Counted from the stretch's first letter, positions 22,601 through 35,541 are shown. The stretch: DNA of 64,000 nucleotides from Cyanophora paradoxa (GCA_004431415.1 QPMI01000098.1:62001-126000); one strand, 5' to 3'. The notes: generated from the letters alone by a model not told the origin. Made by a program: numbers and translations.

Positions 22601-25600
22601 CAGCGCGAGGTGCGCGGCTCGGGCCGGGAACGCGAAGAGGGCGCCGCCCCCGACGCGCCGCTCTTGCAGCTGGAGGCGCTGCGCGGGGCGCTGGCGGAGG
22701 TGGAGGGCGGGCCGGCCGCCGCCCCCTCCGCCCTCTTCGCTTTCGTGGAGGCCGAGGCCGGCATGGGTACGTGCCCCCCGGCCCTTCTCTCCCCTCGCCC
22801 CGGCCCCCGAGCCCGCTCTCGCGCAGGCAAGTCGAGCCTGGTGCGGGCCCTCTGCGTCGCCGCCGCCGCCGACGGGTTCCGCGTGCGCCCCCCGCCTCCG
22901 GCGCCCCCCGCGCCACGAGCGAAGACCGCCTCAGGTGTTCGACGGGGCGGCGAGCGAGGTGGATCGGGCCACGCCCTACCTCCAGGCGCGCCCCGGGCCC
23001 GTCCCGCGCAGGCTCACGGGCGGTCGGGCACGCGGGGCCTGACGGCGGGGCGGGGCGGGCCGGCCGGGGCGCAGTGGCGCTAGCTCCTCCAGGACCTGCT
23101 GCGGGAGGAGGGCGACGACGCCCCGCGGGGCCCGCCCCCGTCGACCTCCCGCCTCGCCCCAGGCGCCCCCGCCCCGCCCGCCCGCCCGCGCCGCCGCGCC
23201 GCCGCCCGCTGAGGCGCGGGGGCGGCAGGAGGCGCGGGGGCGCTCTCGCGGGGAACTCGATGGGGGCACGCCCCGCACCGTCTCGTCGGACGCGAACGGC
23301 TCGTTCCGCGCCCGCCGCGATCGCGAGGGCCGCAAGGCGAGCGGGGGCCCGGGCGGCCTGCGGAGCGCCAACCCCTCCTTCCGCCTCCGCCACGGCAGTG
23401 CCGCCAGCGCCGCCGCCGCCGCCGCCGCCGTATTCCGCCTACCCCCCCTCGAGGGTGAGCCGTACTCCAGGGCCGTCCTGCAGGCGAGCCTCCGCCCGCT
23501 GAGCGCGGGGCGCGCAGGCGGCGCGGCGCACTCGGGGGCGAGCGTGCCCGCCTCCCCATCGGCTGGCCTCTCCCGCGCCGCCCTCTGTGCGCCCTCGGCC
23601 CCCCAGCGCCCGCGCCCGCCCCCACGCCGACGCTTTCGGCGCAGCCATCGCGGAGGCCAGGATCCTGTCCCTCCTCCCCCCCGAGCTGGTACGCGCCCTA
23701 CCACACCCCTCGCGCAGACATCTCACCCGTACCCGCAGGCGGCGCGGGCGCCCCTCCTGAACGACCTGCTGGACCTGGGGTTCCCCGAGAGCCACTTCAC
23801 CTCCCAGCTCTCCGCCGACGTCCGGGCCGAGGGTGCGCGGGGCGGCGGATTCCTTCTTAGAGAACGCTCCGCCGCTGATTCGAGGCAGGGGCCTGCGAGC
23901 TCGTGTGCGCCCTCCTGCGCGCCCACGTCCGCTCCCCGACACTATTCGTCCTCGAGGACTGCCACTGGCGTGCACCCACCTTCCCGTCTCGTCCGAGATC
24001 TCGCACCCCGGCGGCTGACGGGCCATGCTGCACAGGGCCGACTCTCTCTCGCTGGCGTTGGCGGCGGCGGTGGCGAAGGAGGGCGTACCCCTGGTGGCGA
24101 TCGTGGCGACGACACGGCCGGTGGTGGACGGCCCGGCGGCGGCCGTTCTGGCGCGCCTCACCACGGTCCGCGCCCGCCCCCTTGCCATCCCTTTCTCCTG
24201 CCTTCTCAGCTCTCGTTTTGCGCAGGAGGCGTCGGGCGCCCGGCGGCTCCGCATGCCCCTCGGCCCCCTCTCCCGCTCCGACACCGTGCTGCTGGTACCC
24301 CCCCTCGCCGCTTGCCTCCCCCATCCGCTCTCGTGCGATTGTACGCCCCCAGGTCGTGGACCGCCTGATGGCACTGGGACTGCCCCCGTACCCCCCGGAC
24401 ACCCTGATCAACGTCCTGTACGACCGCACCCAGGGCCGACCCCTTTTCACGGTCCGCTCCCTACCTCCCCATCCATGTAACCCCAGCGGGCGAACCCGGT
24501 ACCCCCAGGAGGAGATGGTGCGGATGATGGCGGAGAAGGGGCTGGTGAGGCAGGAGGGGGGTACCTGCGGCTTCGACGCCGCCATCGCAGGGCCCGTCGC
24601 CCTCGACCTCCCCGACAGGTCCGCCCCGCTTACCCCTCTCTGTTCGCCCCCCCCCCCTCCGCCCCCCCCCCCACTCCTAATCGCGGTACCCGGGCAGCGT
24701 GCTCGGGGTCATCGCGGCACGCGTGGACCGGCTGGAGTCCTCCCAGCAGCTGACACTCAAGGCACGTGCTCCGGTACCCCCCGCCGCGGCCGGCGCGAGC
24801 GTGTGCCCCGCAGGTGGCCTCCGTGCTGGGCCGGAGCTTCGACGCCGACTTCCTCGTCAAGTGCTACCCGATGGCCGCCCGCCGGGAGGCCGTCCTCGCA
24901 GACCTCGCCGCCCTCGTCGAGGGGTACGCCCTTCCCCCTTCCGAAACATTCGATCCTGCGCCCGATCGCCCGCCGCAGGGAGTTCATCATGCGGGACGCG
25001 GCGGGAGCCGGCGAGGGGCCCCTCGCTGGCAAGGGCGAGGTGCCGTTCCCTTTCTTCCCTTTCCTTTCCTTTTCCGGTTTTCCGAGCGGGGCGCAGGGGA
25101 CGGCCTTCACGTTCAAGCACCAGCTCGTCGTGGACGGCGCGTACCGCCTCCTGCTTCGTTCGCAGGCGCAGGCCGTGCACGCGCGCGTCGCCGCCCTCCT
25201 CGAGGAGCAGTGCGTAGTACCCCCGTCCTTTCCCCCCCCCCCCCCCCCCCCCCACGCGCGCCGCGCGAGCGTACCCCCCGTGCGAAGGTACGGGACGGAG
25301 GAGAGCGGGCTCTTCGCGCTGCTCGCGCACCACCACGACCTCGCGGAGGACGCGGCGCGCGCCGTGGCGTACTTCGGGCGGGCGGCGGAGGAGGCGGCCC
25401 GGGCGCACGCCTCGGGCGAGGTCGTCGCCCTCGCCTCGCGCGCCCTCGCGCGCGCCCCGCGGGGCCACCCCGCCGAGGAGAAGGCCCGCCTCGAGATGCT
25501 CCTCGGCCAGGCCCACTGGTCGGGGGCCGCCTCACCGAGGCCCGGGCCCACCTGGAGGCCGCCCTGGCGCTGCTCGGGCGGCCCTTCCCCCGCAGCGCCC

Positions 25601-27626
25601 CCCGCTGGGCCGCCAGCGTGCTGGGCCAGCTCCTCCGCCAGCTCGCCCACCGAGCCGCCCCACGCGCCTTCGCCGGCCGCCGCGCCGGCGACCGCGGCGC
25701 ATCCACTGCCGTCGCATGCTACGACGTCATAGGGCCCGCCCCTCCCCTCTACTCCCCTCACCTTTCCCTCGTGACGGCTCGCCGGGGCGCAGGCAGCTGG
25801 CGACGCTGCAGTGCGACCAGGAGGGCCAGATCGCGGCCTTCCTCACGGGCCTCAACCTCGCCGAGGCCGTCGGCTCCCCCGTCGACCTCGCCCGCTCCTT
25901 TGGCAACGCCGCCGTACCCTCCCTACGCCTTCCCCCCCCGCCCCGCGAACCCGAGCCGGCCCCGCAGATGGTCCTCTCCGCCGTGGGGATGCGCGGCGTC
26001 GCTGCCAAGTGCGCCGCGCCGCCGGGAAACGCAAGCTTGAGAGCCGAGCTGTAACGGCGTGCGGTGGGGCCTCAGGTACGTGGCGCGGGCGCGGGGGGCG
26101 CTGGCGGAGTGCGAGGGGGAGCCCTCGGCGGCCTCCTACCTCGGCCTCACCACCGCCATCGTCCACGTGCCCGCCCCGCCCCCTCCCCGCCCCCCCGCCC
26201 TCCGCAGGCTCACGGGGGCGCAGTTCAACCAGGGGGAGTGGGAGGGCGTCGTGCGCTGCGCCGAGGCCGGCCTCGAGATCGCCCACCGCTACTCCCTCTT
26301 CCGGTGCCGCGTACCCCCCTTCCCTCCCGACTTGAGACGCCGTGTGACGGGCGGGGCGGGGCGGGCAGGCGGGTCGGGGAGCTCTGCTCGATCGCGGGGG
26401 CGGCGGAGATCCTCTCGGGGGAGGGCCTCCCCGCCGCCCGCGGCCGCTACACCGCCGCCCTCGAGACCGCCGTCCGCCGCACCGACGCCGTCGTCGAGGG
26501 GTACACGATTCCAGATCCAGGTCCAAGCGCCGGGCGGGGTCCGATGCGGGACGCTAGGTACTCGCTGGGGAGCCTCATGGACCTCGCGGCGCTGTGCGGG
26601 GACCCGGGCGCCTTCGCCGCCCACTTCCGCTCCTACGAGACCCTCCTCGCCAGCGGCCGCCTCGCCGGGTACCCCGCCCTCGCCGTGCGCGCGTACCCCC
26701 CAGCCCCCGCTCTTCGAGCCTCCGCGGCCGCCGAGCGGGCGGGCGCGCAGGCCGACGCGGCGGCGACGATAGGGGCCGGCCGCATCGCTTACGGCGACGC
26801 CGCCGGCGCCCGCGCCCGCCTCGAGGTGCGCCCGCCCCCGCGCGCGCGCGTACCCCTCCCGCTCGCCCCGCCGGCCTGAGCCGTGGCGGGGCGGGGCAGC
26901 GGGCGGTGGCGCTGCTGCGGCCGCTGCGGTGGCCCGAGTCGTTCGCCCTCTTCTCCTACCTCAACGTGCCGGCCCGCCCCGGCCCAGAGCCTTGCCTCCC
27001 TTCCCTCTCTGACCCGCCTTCTGTGGCCAGGTATGCAACCTGGCGCTGCGGGTGTGGCAGGCGGCGCGGGCCGGTGCCCCCGGGGCCGGCGACGAGCGCG
27101 CGGCGCGGGCGCTGATGCTCGCGGCGGAGGCGGAGCTCGCCAAGCACGCCGCGTCGTACCCCTTCTCCCGCGCCCCCCTCGCCCTCATGCGCGCCGTCCG
27201 CCGCTACTACGAGGGCGCCCCCGCCCCGCCGGCCCCGCCCACTGGGACGCGTACGCCGGCCCGCCGATCGCGAGCCGGCGGCCGGGCCGCCCCCGCCGAG
27301 CCCCCGCCCTCGTCCTCGGCGGCCGCGAGGGCGGCCGCGAGGCTCTTCCGCGAGGCGGCGCGGCATGCGGCATGCGCATCGTGCGGGGCCTGGCGCTGAG
27401 CGCGCTGGGCGTGCTGGGCGGGGCCCGGGGCGAGGCGGCGCGCCGCGAGGGCGCCGCCGTCCTCGCGGCCGCCGGGGTCGTCCCCGGGTGGTGCCCCTTC
27501 TGGCCCCCCGCCGCCCACCCGCTCGCCCCCCTGCGCGCCCGCAAGCTCCCCTCGGGGCTCGAACCCGCCCTGGGGGGAAGCCCCGCCGCCCTCCGGCCCT
27601 CCCCACGCCTCCACATCCCCAACTAG
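19621..27626 (+). CDS. Soluble-type (ADCY10-like) adenylyl cyclase with P-loop ATPase
   Basis: This many-exon gene starts MDRIEAEVPDDARLRVALS. Cyclase domain 1 has GCLLFADAVGFTK, LSEELGPEELAAIVNGFFGQ, IVHSYGG and DVLKFLG, then MHVGGVGGRWEFLVTGPALE. Domain 2 has GSVLLGAFGLPGTAHGYADD, CSIGICTG and GSVVNKAARLMSRAG. The last joins exactly across an intron whose 3' end is a poly-C tract (acceptor near 22050). A P-loop GMGKSSLVRALCVAA (about 22765-22870), a Walker-B-like LFVLEDCHW (about 23940) and a long helical, TPR-like tail follow to LHIPN. This order (cyclase-cyclase-ATPase-helical tail) is that of bicarbonate-responsive soluble adenylyl cyclases. It likely makes cAMP in the cytosol, cilium or organelles. 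The second metal Asp codon, near 20174, is split by a one-base frame break. Many exon ends are not resolved. Confidence 0.8.
22029..22051 (+). repeat. Poly-C acceptor tract in a soluble cyclase intron
   Basis: A run of about twenty C directly precedes the GCCAG acceptor, in an intron opening with GTGCGC. It acts as the polypyrimidine tract. The same design recurs at 25232-25253, 48361-48372 and 48628-48643. Confidence 0.75.
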
Positions 27627-28276
27627 CCGCTGAGCGTGCTGGGCCACTAGTACTGATCCCTTCGGCGAGCTTCGCTTTCCTTTTCGCAGCCCTTTTGTTT
27701 ACTCTATTCTTTCATGTAATTTCATTGAGTAATTGCAATAATCAAGAGGCTCGGAGACACGGATCTACCGTAGCACTCTGGAGCTACTCCGACAAATCCA
27801 TGATTTCACATATCGATCCACGCATTATACTCGCCGACGTGTCACTCCTACAGAAAAGGGGAGGAAGGGTCGGGGGGTTTGGAAGGGTCCGGAACAACAG
27901 AACATTCTTAAAGCCTACCGCTAGACATGACTTCTCATGGTCTGTACATTGGCTACGTACAAAAAACTGTCTAGGCCTAACGCACTGCCGACATACATAC
28001 AGGAATGCTCTGCCCTTTATGCTGCCTGACCACAGTTTCGAGTTCTGCAATGCAGGCCAAGAAGTTAAGATCAAACCAGATCAAAGTATACGGAAACGAC
28101 GGCGCCGCTAGCTTTATATCTGCCTGGGAACGCGACTTTACAGAATACAGCGGGTGCTTAGTTGTTAAATATCGAGCAGCAGGTGTCGAGCAGGCCCCGC
28201 CGGTGCGATCACGGAACTGCGCGAACAAAAAGGAGGAAGGAGAGGTCAGGGGCGGAAACACACACGCTCGATCAGA
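27627..28276. other. Convergent AT-rich spacer
   Basis: This spacer lies between the stop of the soluble cyclase and the stop of the Cys-cluster gene. Short open frames exist in it but none has codon use or motifs like the neighbouring genes. It is taken as 3' UTR and intergenic DNA. Confidence 0.5.
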
Positions 28277-28738
28277 TCAGCGGGGAGCGGGGGCGGGCGG
28301 ACGGCCGAGGAGGATGCGGAGGCTGGGGGCGAGGGGCCCGAGGGTGTCCTCCCAGAGGGGGTCGGGCAGGGCGCGGAGCTGGGCGACCGAGTGGACGCCG
28401 GCGCGGCAGAGGCGCTCGAGGGCGGGGACCGTCAGGTCGGCCTCCTCGGGGGCAAGCGCCGCGTACGCCGCCAGGAGCTCCCCCACCGGCACGCCGTCGT
28501 CGAACAGCGCCCGCGCGTCTGCACGTCGGCGCTGTCGGCGCGCGGGCGGGCGGGCGGCGGGCGGGCGGGAGGGCACCTGCGAGCGGCTCGGACCACTCGT
28601 TCCACAGCGGATCCGCGCCCGCCAGCGGCACCCCCGCCGGCGCCGGCGCCGGTGCCGGCGCCGGGGCGGGCGGGCGACGGCCCGAACCTGGGGCGCGGAG
28701 GGGCGGCGGGGCCCGCGCTGGGCGGGCAGGCTCGGCCG

Positions 28739-28779
<41 letters not shown>

Positions 28780-29964
28780 GTGGGCGGCGGGGGTCTCCTT
28801 GTGGGGGTAGGGGACGATGCGGACGACGGGGGGCTTGGAGTCGTCGGAGGCGGCGGAGGAGGCGGAGTCCTCGGAGAAGTACTTGGGGTTGGGCACGCGC
28901 TTGCGCTTCGGGCGCTCCACGGCGCTCGCCGGCGGCGGCGACGAGAGGTACGGGTCCGACTCGCTCCCGTAGTCCAGGTACAGCTCGTCCTGCGCGCCCC
29001 GCATTCGAGATTCGAGGCGCGATTCGATCGCGCGCCGGATCAAATCTCGCACCTCGTCCAGGGAGGAGCCGCGCTGGGGCCGGATCTGCGCGGGCGGGTG
29101 CGCCAGTGAGCGCGCGAGCGGGGCGACGCGGTGCGGGGGGGCGCCCACCATGGGCCGGGGCGAGCGGCAGAGGCAGTGGCGGGCGAGGCAGCCGCGGCAG
29201 GTCGCGCAGCGCGCCCGGTGGCAGTCGCACTGGGACGAGTTGCGCCTCGCCGTCTGCTGCTGCTTCCTCTTCGGCCGGTCAGGGAGTCGGGGGCCCGTCG
29301 AGCACGTGCAGTGCCGCTGCGAGCGAGCGAGCGTCTTCGAGAGTTGCGCGAAAATTCGCGAAGGAGCAAAATTCACCTCGGCACAACCGCGGCACATCAT
29401 GCACTTTGTTCTGGGTTGAATGGCGACGATCAGCACAGGCGATCGTCCCACGGCGTGCCTCAGAGCGCGAAATTCCGCGGAGCGGTTGGCGCACCTGTGG
29501 CAGTTGCACGGATCACCGGCGGTGATGGAAGTCCGCTGTCCGGACAGAGACGATGGAGTAGGTGGTTCCGAGGGCACCGTGGCCGTATCCGAGCCCGAGC
29601 CCGCCGACGACGTGCCGGCCGACGGGAGCACGATGGGAAGCGGCGCGGAGGCGCTCGTCGCATCTGCCGCTTCGCGCACGGACACGGATGTATATGATAC
29701 ATTGTCTGTCCTGCTGTTGGACACGCTCACTGACACGGGCCGCGGCAGACGGCCATCAGCTGTCACTGCGACGCGCACAGCGGGCTGCTGGTGCCGTACG
29801 GCTGCCAGCTTCTGCTCCGGCACGCTCGGCGCATCATCGGACGTCTCGCTGAGGTCGGAGTCGCTCTCCGGCCCCGGGTCGTTCGCGAGCATGTATGGGT
29901 GTTGCCATACTGTTGATGAACTCACCATAGCCATACTGCCGACGCTGGCGCACTCCTCTAGCAC
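28277..29964 (-). CDS. Cys-cluster (putative zinc-binding) protein
   Basis: The start is at 29964 (MLEECASVGSMAMVSSST), and the first 200 residues are Ser/Thr-rich and acidic. Cysteine clusters follow: CNCHRCANR, CMMCRGCAEVNF, CTCSTG and CDCHRARCATCRGCLARHCLC. The regular C-x-C and C-x2-C spacing, with basic stretches (PKRKQQQ, ERPKRKRVPNPK) that look like nuclear signals, suggests a nuclear zinc-binding protein. A helix (SLDEVRDLIRRAIESRLES) and a poly-Pro tract follow. The last exon encodes ALFDDGVPVGELLAAYAALA and LCRAGVHSVAQLRALPDPLW, a small helical module. The intron before this exon (donor near 28577) joins WSEPLA to DARALFDDG. The frame change between the poly-Pro tract and WNEWSEPLA is unexplained, either by a missed intron or by an indel in the CGG run. 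The family is not recognised. Confidence 0.62.
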
Positions 29965-30518
29965 GACAAACCTCCTATTTCACTGTTCTGAACGGCGTAC
30001 ACGTGGTCAGCGAGGGCAGCGTGCTCCGCCGGCGCCGCTATGGCTGGCACGCGGATCCTGCACGAAGATCCAGCTCCTAGGTTCCGATCTCGGCGCTCGG
30101 CAAGGCCCACGACGCACCAGATCGTTGGTATATCATTTCCGTCGCTGCAGGCTCGCTGAGGTGCTCCGCTGCAGTTGCTCGATGGTGGTGCGTGATGAGA
30201 AAAGGGCTGTATGGAACTCGAGGGAAAAAATTCAAGAGGGGGAGAAATGGTGGGTACATTCCAGAAGACCACCAGGTCGCTTCTGCAGGCACGGGATGAC
30301 CGTGTGAGCGCTTCCAGCAGCGCAAACAGCTCATCCACCCGCTACCATCGCAAGGAGCGCAGCCGCAAGCTGCGATCAAATTTGCGAGCTGGGGCCTGGG
30401 CTCCCGGTACTTCGTTCGCTTCGTTCGCGGGTACACAAGGAAAGAGCCTAGGAGGAGGCGACCTAGGAGCGAAGCAGGCAGGCAGGCAACGCCGCCAGTC
30501 GCTGGCAGGCTCGTCAAG
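29965..30518. promoter_or_regulatory. Divergent intergenic region
   Basis: This region lies upstream of both the Cys-cluster gene and the large duplicated gene. No motif clearly identifies a core promoter. A short direct repeat (ttcgttcgcttcgttcgcg, 30411-30430) is visible. Confidence 0.4.
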
Positions 30519-33500
30519 ATGGCGGTGAGCAATGTAGCGGTGATATTCTCTCCGGGCCCGGGCCTAGTTGGCAATCTCAGCATCCCGTCCAAGGAGCCGT
30601 GCCAGTCGCACGCAGCCGAGCGGGCGGCTGACGGTTTGTGAGCGCAGAGCCGCTGGGAAGCGATGACGGCGGACGAGCAGGCCGCCGCCCTGGACGGCGC
30701 CAGGCAGGTGCGAGGCTCCTTGGCCCCGTCCCCTGCCAACGCCCGCCCGAGCACGAACGGGGGCCGCGCTGAAGCCCTTGGGAACGAATCCCCGCGAAGA
30801 GAGCGCGAGACGGGCCCCGCCCCGGGCCGCATCGGCGGGCGGGCTGACGCGCGCTGCAGACGGTGGTGGACGGTCTCCGCGTGGCGGAGACGGGGAGCGT
30901 GGGCGACGTGAGCGCGGCGGTCGACCGGATCGCGGTGCGGGGCGGCCCGGCGCCGGCGCGTGGCGGCCGGGGCTGAGGGCGGGCGGCAGGCGGCGTACCT
31001 GGGGCTGGAGGCGCTGCAGCGCTCGGACAAGCCGGCGGCGCCGATCCCGACGAGCAAGTACTGGGAGCAGGCGCGGGGAACCTGGCGAAGATCCTGGTGC
31101 AGTCGGCGCACGAGGCGGAGCGGCCGGGGGCGGCGGCGGCGACGAAGGCGGTGGAGAAGTTCGCGTCGGAGGCGGCGAAGCTGAGCCAGGCGACCGTGCA
31201 GCCGAAGAACGTGATGTTCGCCGAGCTGCTCGAGCCGGCCAACTGCCTCGACCTCGCCGCCGCCACGGCCGAGGTGGCGGCCAAGCTCGCCCCCTCGCTG
31301 GACATGAGCCCGTGGTCGGCGCTGCCGGAGTCGGGGCGGGCGGCGCGCGCTGAGCTGATGGCGCGGGCGGTGGAGCGGGCGGAGGCGGCGGCGCACGAGT
31401 ACCGCTTCACGGGCGTCGAGCAGGCGGTCGCCTCGCTGGCGTCGCTGGACGAGGCGCTCGACCGGATCAAGTTCCTGCTGGGGACGCGCGTGGGCGTGCT
31501 CTCCGAGGCGGAGGCCGGGGTGGAGGTGGACGCGCGCGCCGGCCTGCTCAACCCGGGCGACTTCTTCGACCAGCGCGTCCGCCTCGTCCTCCAGGAGGCC
31601 TTCCTGCGGGACGCCGACGGCGCCCCCGCCGACATCGCCGCCGCCCTCGGGCGCCTCGCGGAGCTGCTCGCGCGCTCGCCGGCGAGCGCCGACGCGCCGA
31701 CGGACGAGCACCTGCGCGCGGTGGAGGCCGTCGCGGACGCCATCGCGCCCCCGCAGGCGGCCCCGCCGACCTCCCGACGGCGCCCGCTGGTGGGGCTACA
31801 ACGACGCCGCCGCCTTCCGCCCCTACGTCGACAAGATCTCCCACGTGCGCCCGCCGCCAGGGCCGGGGCCCGGGCCGCCGCCGCCGGGGCCGGGGCCGAG
31901 GGGGCGGGGCGGGGCGGCAGGCGGCGTTCGAGGTGTTCGACGCGAACTCGGGCGGGGACGTGGAGTGGCGCGGGCGGGCGCTGAACGCGCTGAAGGAGGC
32001 GGTGCGGGACAAGGCGCGGGCGGAGCTGGGGGTCGAGGAGCTGGAGCTGGACCCGGAGTCGGGGCAGGACGTGCTCGACCGCAACTGGGTGCGGGGCGTC
32101 GAGGAGGCGTTCGGCGAGCTCTCGGCGTGCGCCACGCCGCTCGGGCTCGCGCACCGCGCCGGCGCCGTCGTCCGCGGCCTCGTCGAGGGGGCCCCCTGGA
32201 TGGCCGACTCCATCGCCGACATCGGCGACTACCTCCGCTCCGGTGCCCCCGCCCCGCCTGCCCCGCCCTCCGCGCGTTGCCCCCCCTGACGCTGCCCTGC
32301 AGCGCCCTGCAAGCCGGCCGAGAAGCCGGCGCCCGAGGCGCGCACCGTCGCCGAGCCGCCGGCGCCGGCCCCGGAGCCCGTCGTCGCCGCCCCTCCGCCG
32401 GAGCCGGAGCCTCAGCCAGAAGTGGAGCCCGTCGCTCCGCCACCGCCGCCGCCCGTCCAGGCGGAGCCGGTCCACGTCGAGCCGGCGCCGGCACAGTCCA
32501 GCCAGACACAAGACACAGCCAGCCCAGACGCGTCCACGGTGAGCAGTTCGGCCGGCGCTCTCCCGGCGAGTGGGCCGCACGCAGCCGAGCGGGCGGCTGA
32601 CGGTCTGTGCGCGCAGAGCCGCTGGGAAGCGATGACGGCGGACGAGCAGGCCGCCGCCCTGAACGGCGCGCGACAGGTGCGAGGCTCCTTGGCCCCGTCC
32701 CCTGCCAACGCCCGCCCGAGCACGAACGGGGGCCGCGTTGAAGCCTTTGGGAACGAATCTCCGTGAAGAGAGCGCGAGACGGGCTCCGCCCCGGGCCGCA
32801 TCGGCGGGCGGGCTGACGCGCGCTGCAGACGGTGGTGGACGGTCTCCGCGTGGCGGAGACGGGGAGCGTGGGCGACGTGAGCGCGGCGGTCGACCGGATC
32901 GCGGTGCGGGGCGGCCCGGCGCCGGCGCGTGGCGGCCGGGGCTGAGGGCGGGCGGCAGGCGGCGTACCTGGGGCTGGAGGCGCTGCAGCGCTCGGACAAG
33001 CCGGCGGCGCCGATCCCGACGAGCAAGTACTGGGAGCAGGCGCGGGGGAACCTGGCGAAGATCCTGGTGCAGTCGGCGCACGAGGCGGAGCGGCCGGGGG
33101 CGGCGGCGGCGACGAAGGCGGTGGAGAAGTTCGCGTCGGAGGCGGCGAAGCTGAGCCAGGCGACCGTGCAGCCGAAGAACGTGATGTTCGCCGAGCTGCT
33201 CGAGCCGGCCAACTGCCTCGACCTCGCCGCCGCCACGGCCGAGGTGGCGGCCAAGCTCGCCCCCTCGCTGGACATGAGCCCGTGGTCGGCGCTGCCGGAG
33301 TCGGGGCGGGCGGCGCGCGCTGAGCTGATGGCGCGGGCGGTGGAGCGGGCGGAGGCGGCGGCGCACGAGTACCGCTTCACGGGCGTCGAGCAGGCGGTCG
33401 CCTCGCTGGCGTCGCTGGACGAGGCGCTCGACCGGATCAAGTTCCTGCTGGGGACGCGCGTGGGCGTGCTCTCCGAGGCGGAGGCCGGGGTGGAGGTGGA

Positions 33501-35487
33501 CGCGCGCGCCGGCCTGCTCAACCCGGGCGACTTCTTCGACCAGCGCGTCCGCCTCGTCCTCCAGGAGGCCTTCCTGCGCGACGCCGACGGCGCCCCCGCC
33601 GACATCGCCGCCGCGCTCGGGCGCCTCGCGGAGCTGCTCGCGCGCTCGCCGGCGAGCGCCGACGCGCCGACGGACGAGCACCTGCGCGCGGTGGAAGCCG
33701 TCGCGGACGCCATCGCGCCCCCGCAGGCGCCCCCGCCGACCTCCCCGACGGCGCCCGCTGGTGGGGCTACAACGACGCCGCCGCCTTCCGCCCCTACGTC
33801 GACAAGATCTCCCACGTGCGCCCCGCCGCCAGGGCCGGGCCCGGGCCGCCGCCGCCGGGGCCGGGGCCGAGGGGGCGGGGCGGGCGGCAGGCGGCGTTCG
33901 AGGTGTTCGACGCGAACTCGGGCGGGGACGTGGAGTGGCGCGGGCGGGCGCTGAACGCGCTGAAGGAGGCGGTGCGGGACAAGGCGCGGGCGGAGCTGGG
34001 GGTCGAGGAGCTGGAGCTGGACCCGGAGTCGGGGCAGGACGTGCTCGACCGGAACTGGGTGCGGGGCGTCGAGGAGGCGTTCAGCGAGCTCTCGGCGTGC
34101 GCCACGCCGCTCGGGCTCGCGCACCGCGCCGGCGCCGTCGTCCGCGGCCTCGTCGAGGGGGCCCCCTGGATGGCCGACTCCATCGCCGACATCGGCGACT
34201 ACCTCCGCTCCGGTGCCCCCGCCCCGCCTGCCCCGCACCCCGCGCTTTGCCCCCCCTGACGCTGCCCCGCAGCGCCCTGCAAGCCGGCCGAGAAGCCGGC
34301 GCCCGAGGCGCGCACCGTCGCCGAGCCGCCGGCGCCGGCCCGGAGCCCGTCGTCGCCGCCCCACCGCCGGAGCCGGAGCCCGTCGTCGCGGCACCGCCGC
34401 CGCCGCCGCCTCCTCCTCCCCTCCCCTCCGCCGCCGCCGCCGCCGGTGGAGGAGTCGGGCGTGCCGCCGTCGCAGACGAAGCTTGTGAAGGTGGACCCGT
34501 CCGGCGCGAAGCACTTCCGCGTCCTGCCCGACTTCGGGGTCAACTCGGTGCGCGCGCCCGCGCGCGCCCGCGCGCGCCCCGCCGCCCCTCCGGCCGTCGG
34601 CGCCGACGCTCGGGCAGTCGGACGTGTACGCGACGGGGAGGGGCGGGGGTGGGACCCTCTGCTGAGGACATCGGCGACGTGCCCCGCCGCACCGACGCCG
34701 ACGCCGCCGACGTGCGCGGCGCCCCGCCCGCCCGCCCCGCCCCGTCGCCGACGCCGGCCGCGCGGCCTGCAGGCCTCGGACTTTGCGTACGGATTCGCGA
34801 CGGAGGCGGCGGGGGCGGTGGCGACCTTCCGGGGACCCGCCCGCACGGCCGGCGCCGACGACGTCGAGGCCGACCTCCGCCGCGCCGCCGAGGACCTCTA
34901 CGCCGCCGGCCAGTGCGCCGCCCGCGCCCCGCCCCGCCCCGCCGGCCAGGCGGCCAGGCGGCCGACCCGGGGCGCCGCGCAGCTCGCAGGTCTACGTCGT
35001 CGACGGCGGCAGGGCCTCCGACGCCTTCGGCCTGGCGCGCCCCCGCCCCGCCCCGCCCCTCGCGCCCTGCCCCCTTCTCCGGCCTGACGCCCCGGGCCGG
35101 CAGCATCCGACGCGGGTCGTGCACGGCGACCCCTACCACGGGCACGCGAGCCTCGGCTCCGGGGCGGGCGGCTCCTGGGACTTCGACTCTCTCTTCACCC
35201 GCCCCGAGGCGGTCGCGAGAGACGGCGGGGTCGACCGCGGCGGCGTCGACGTCTACGAGGTGCGCGGCCCCGGGGCCGCCCCCCGCCGCGTCCCGGGCGC
35301 CGCCGACTGCCGACGCGGCGCAGACCTCCTTTGAGGAGTACGCGGAGCCGGAGGTGGTCCCCACGAGCCGCGACTGGTCCCCGCCCTCGGACTGGTACTA
35401 CACCGACGAGGACGCCGGGTCCGGGGCGACCACCACCACGACGCAGCCGGCGCACGCCCCCAAGCCCGCGCCGGCCCCGATCCCGGT

Positions 35488-35541
<54 letters not shown>

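Noticed and set aside
27627-28276. Small protein genes in the spacer (for example a frame over 27784-28074)
   Set aside because: There is no motif, no splice partner and composition unlike the coding DNA nearby; the stretch lies between two convergent gene ends.
30606-34380. Two separate tandem paralogous genes
   Set aside because: The linker of copy A splices in frame into copy B and there is no intergenic DNA, so one gene with an internal repeat fits better.
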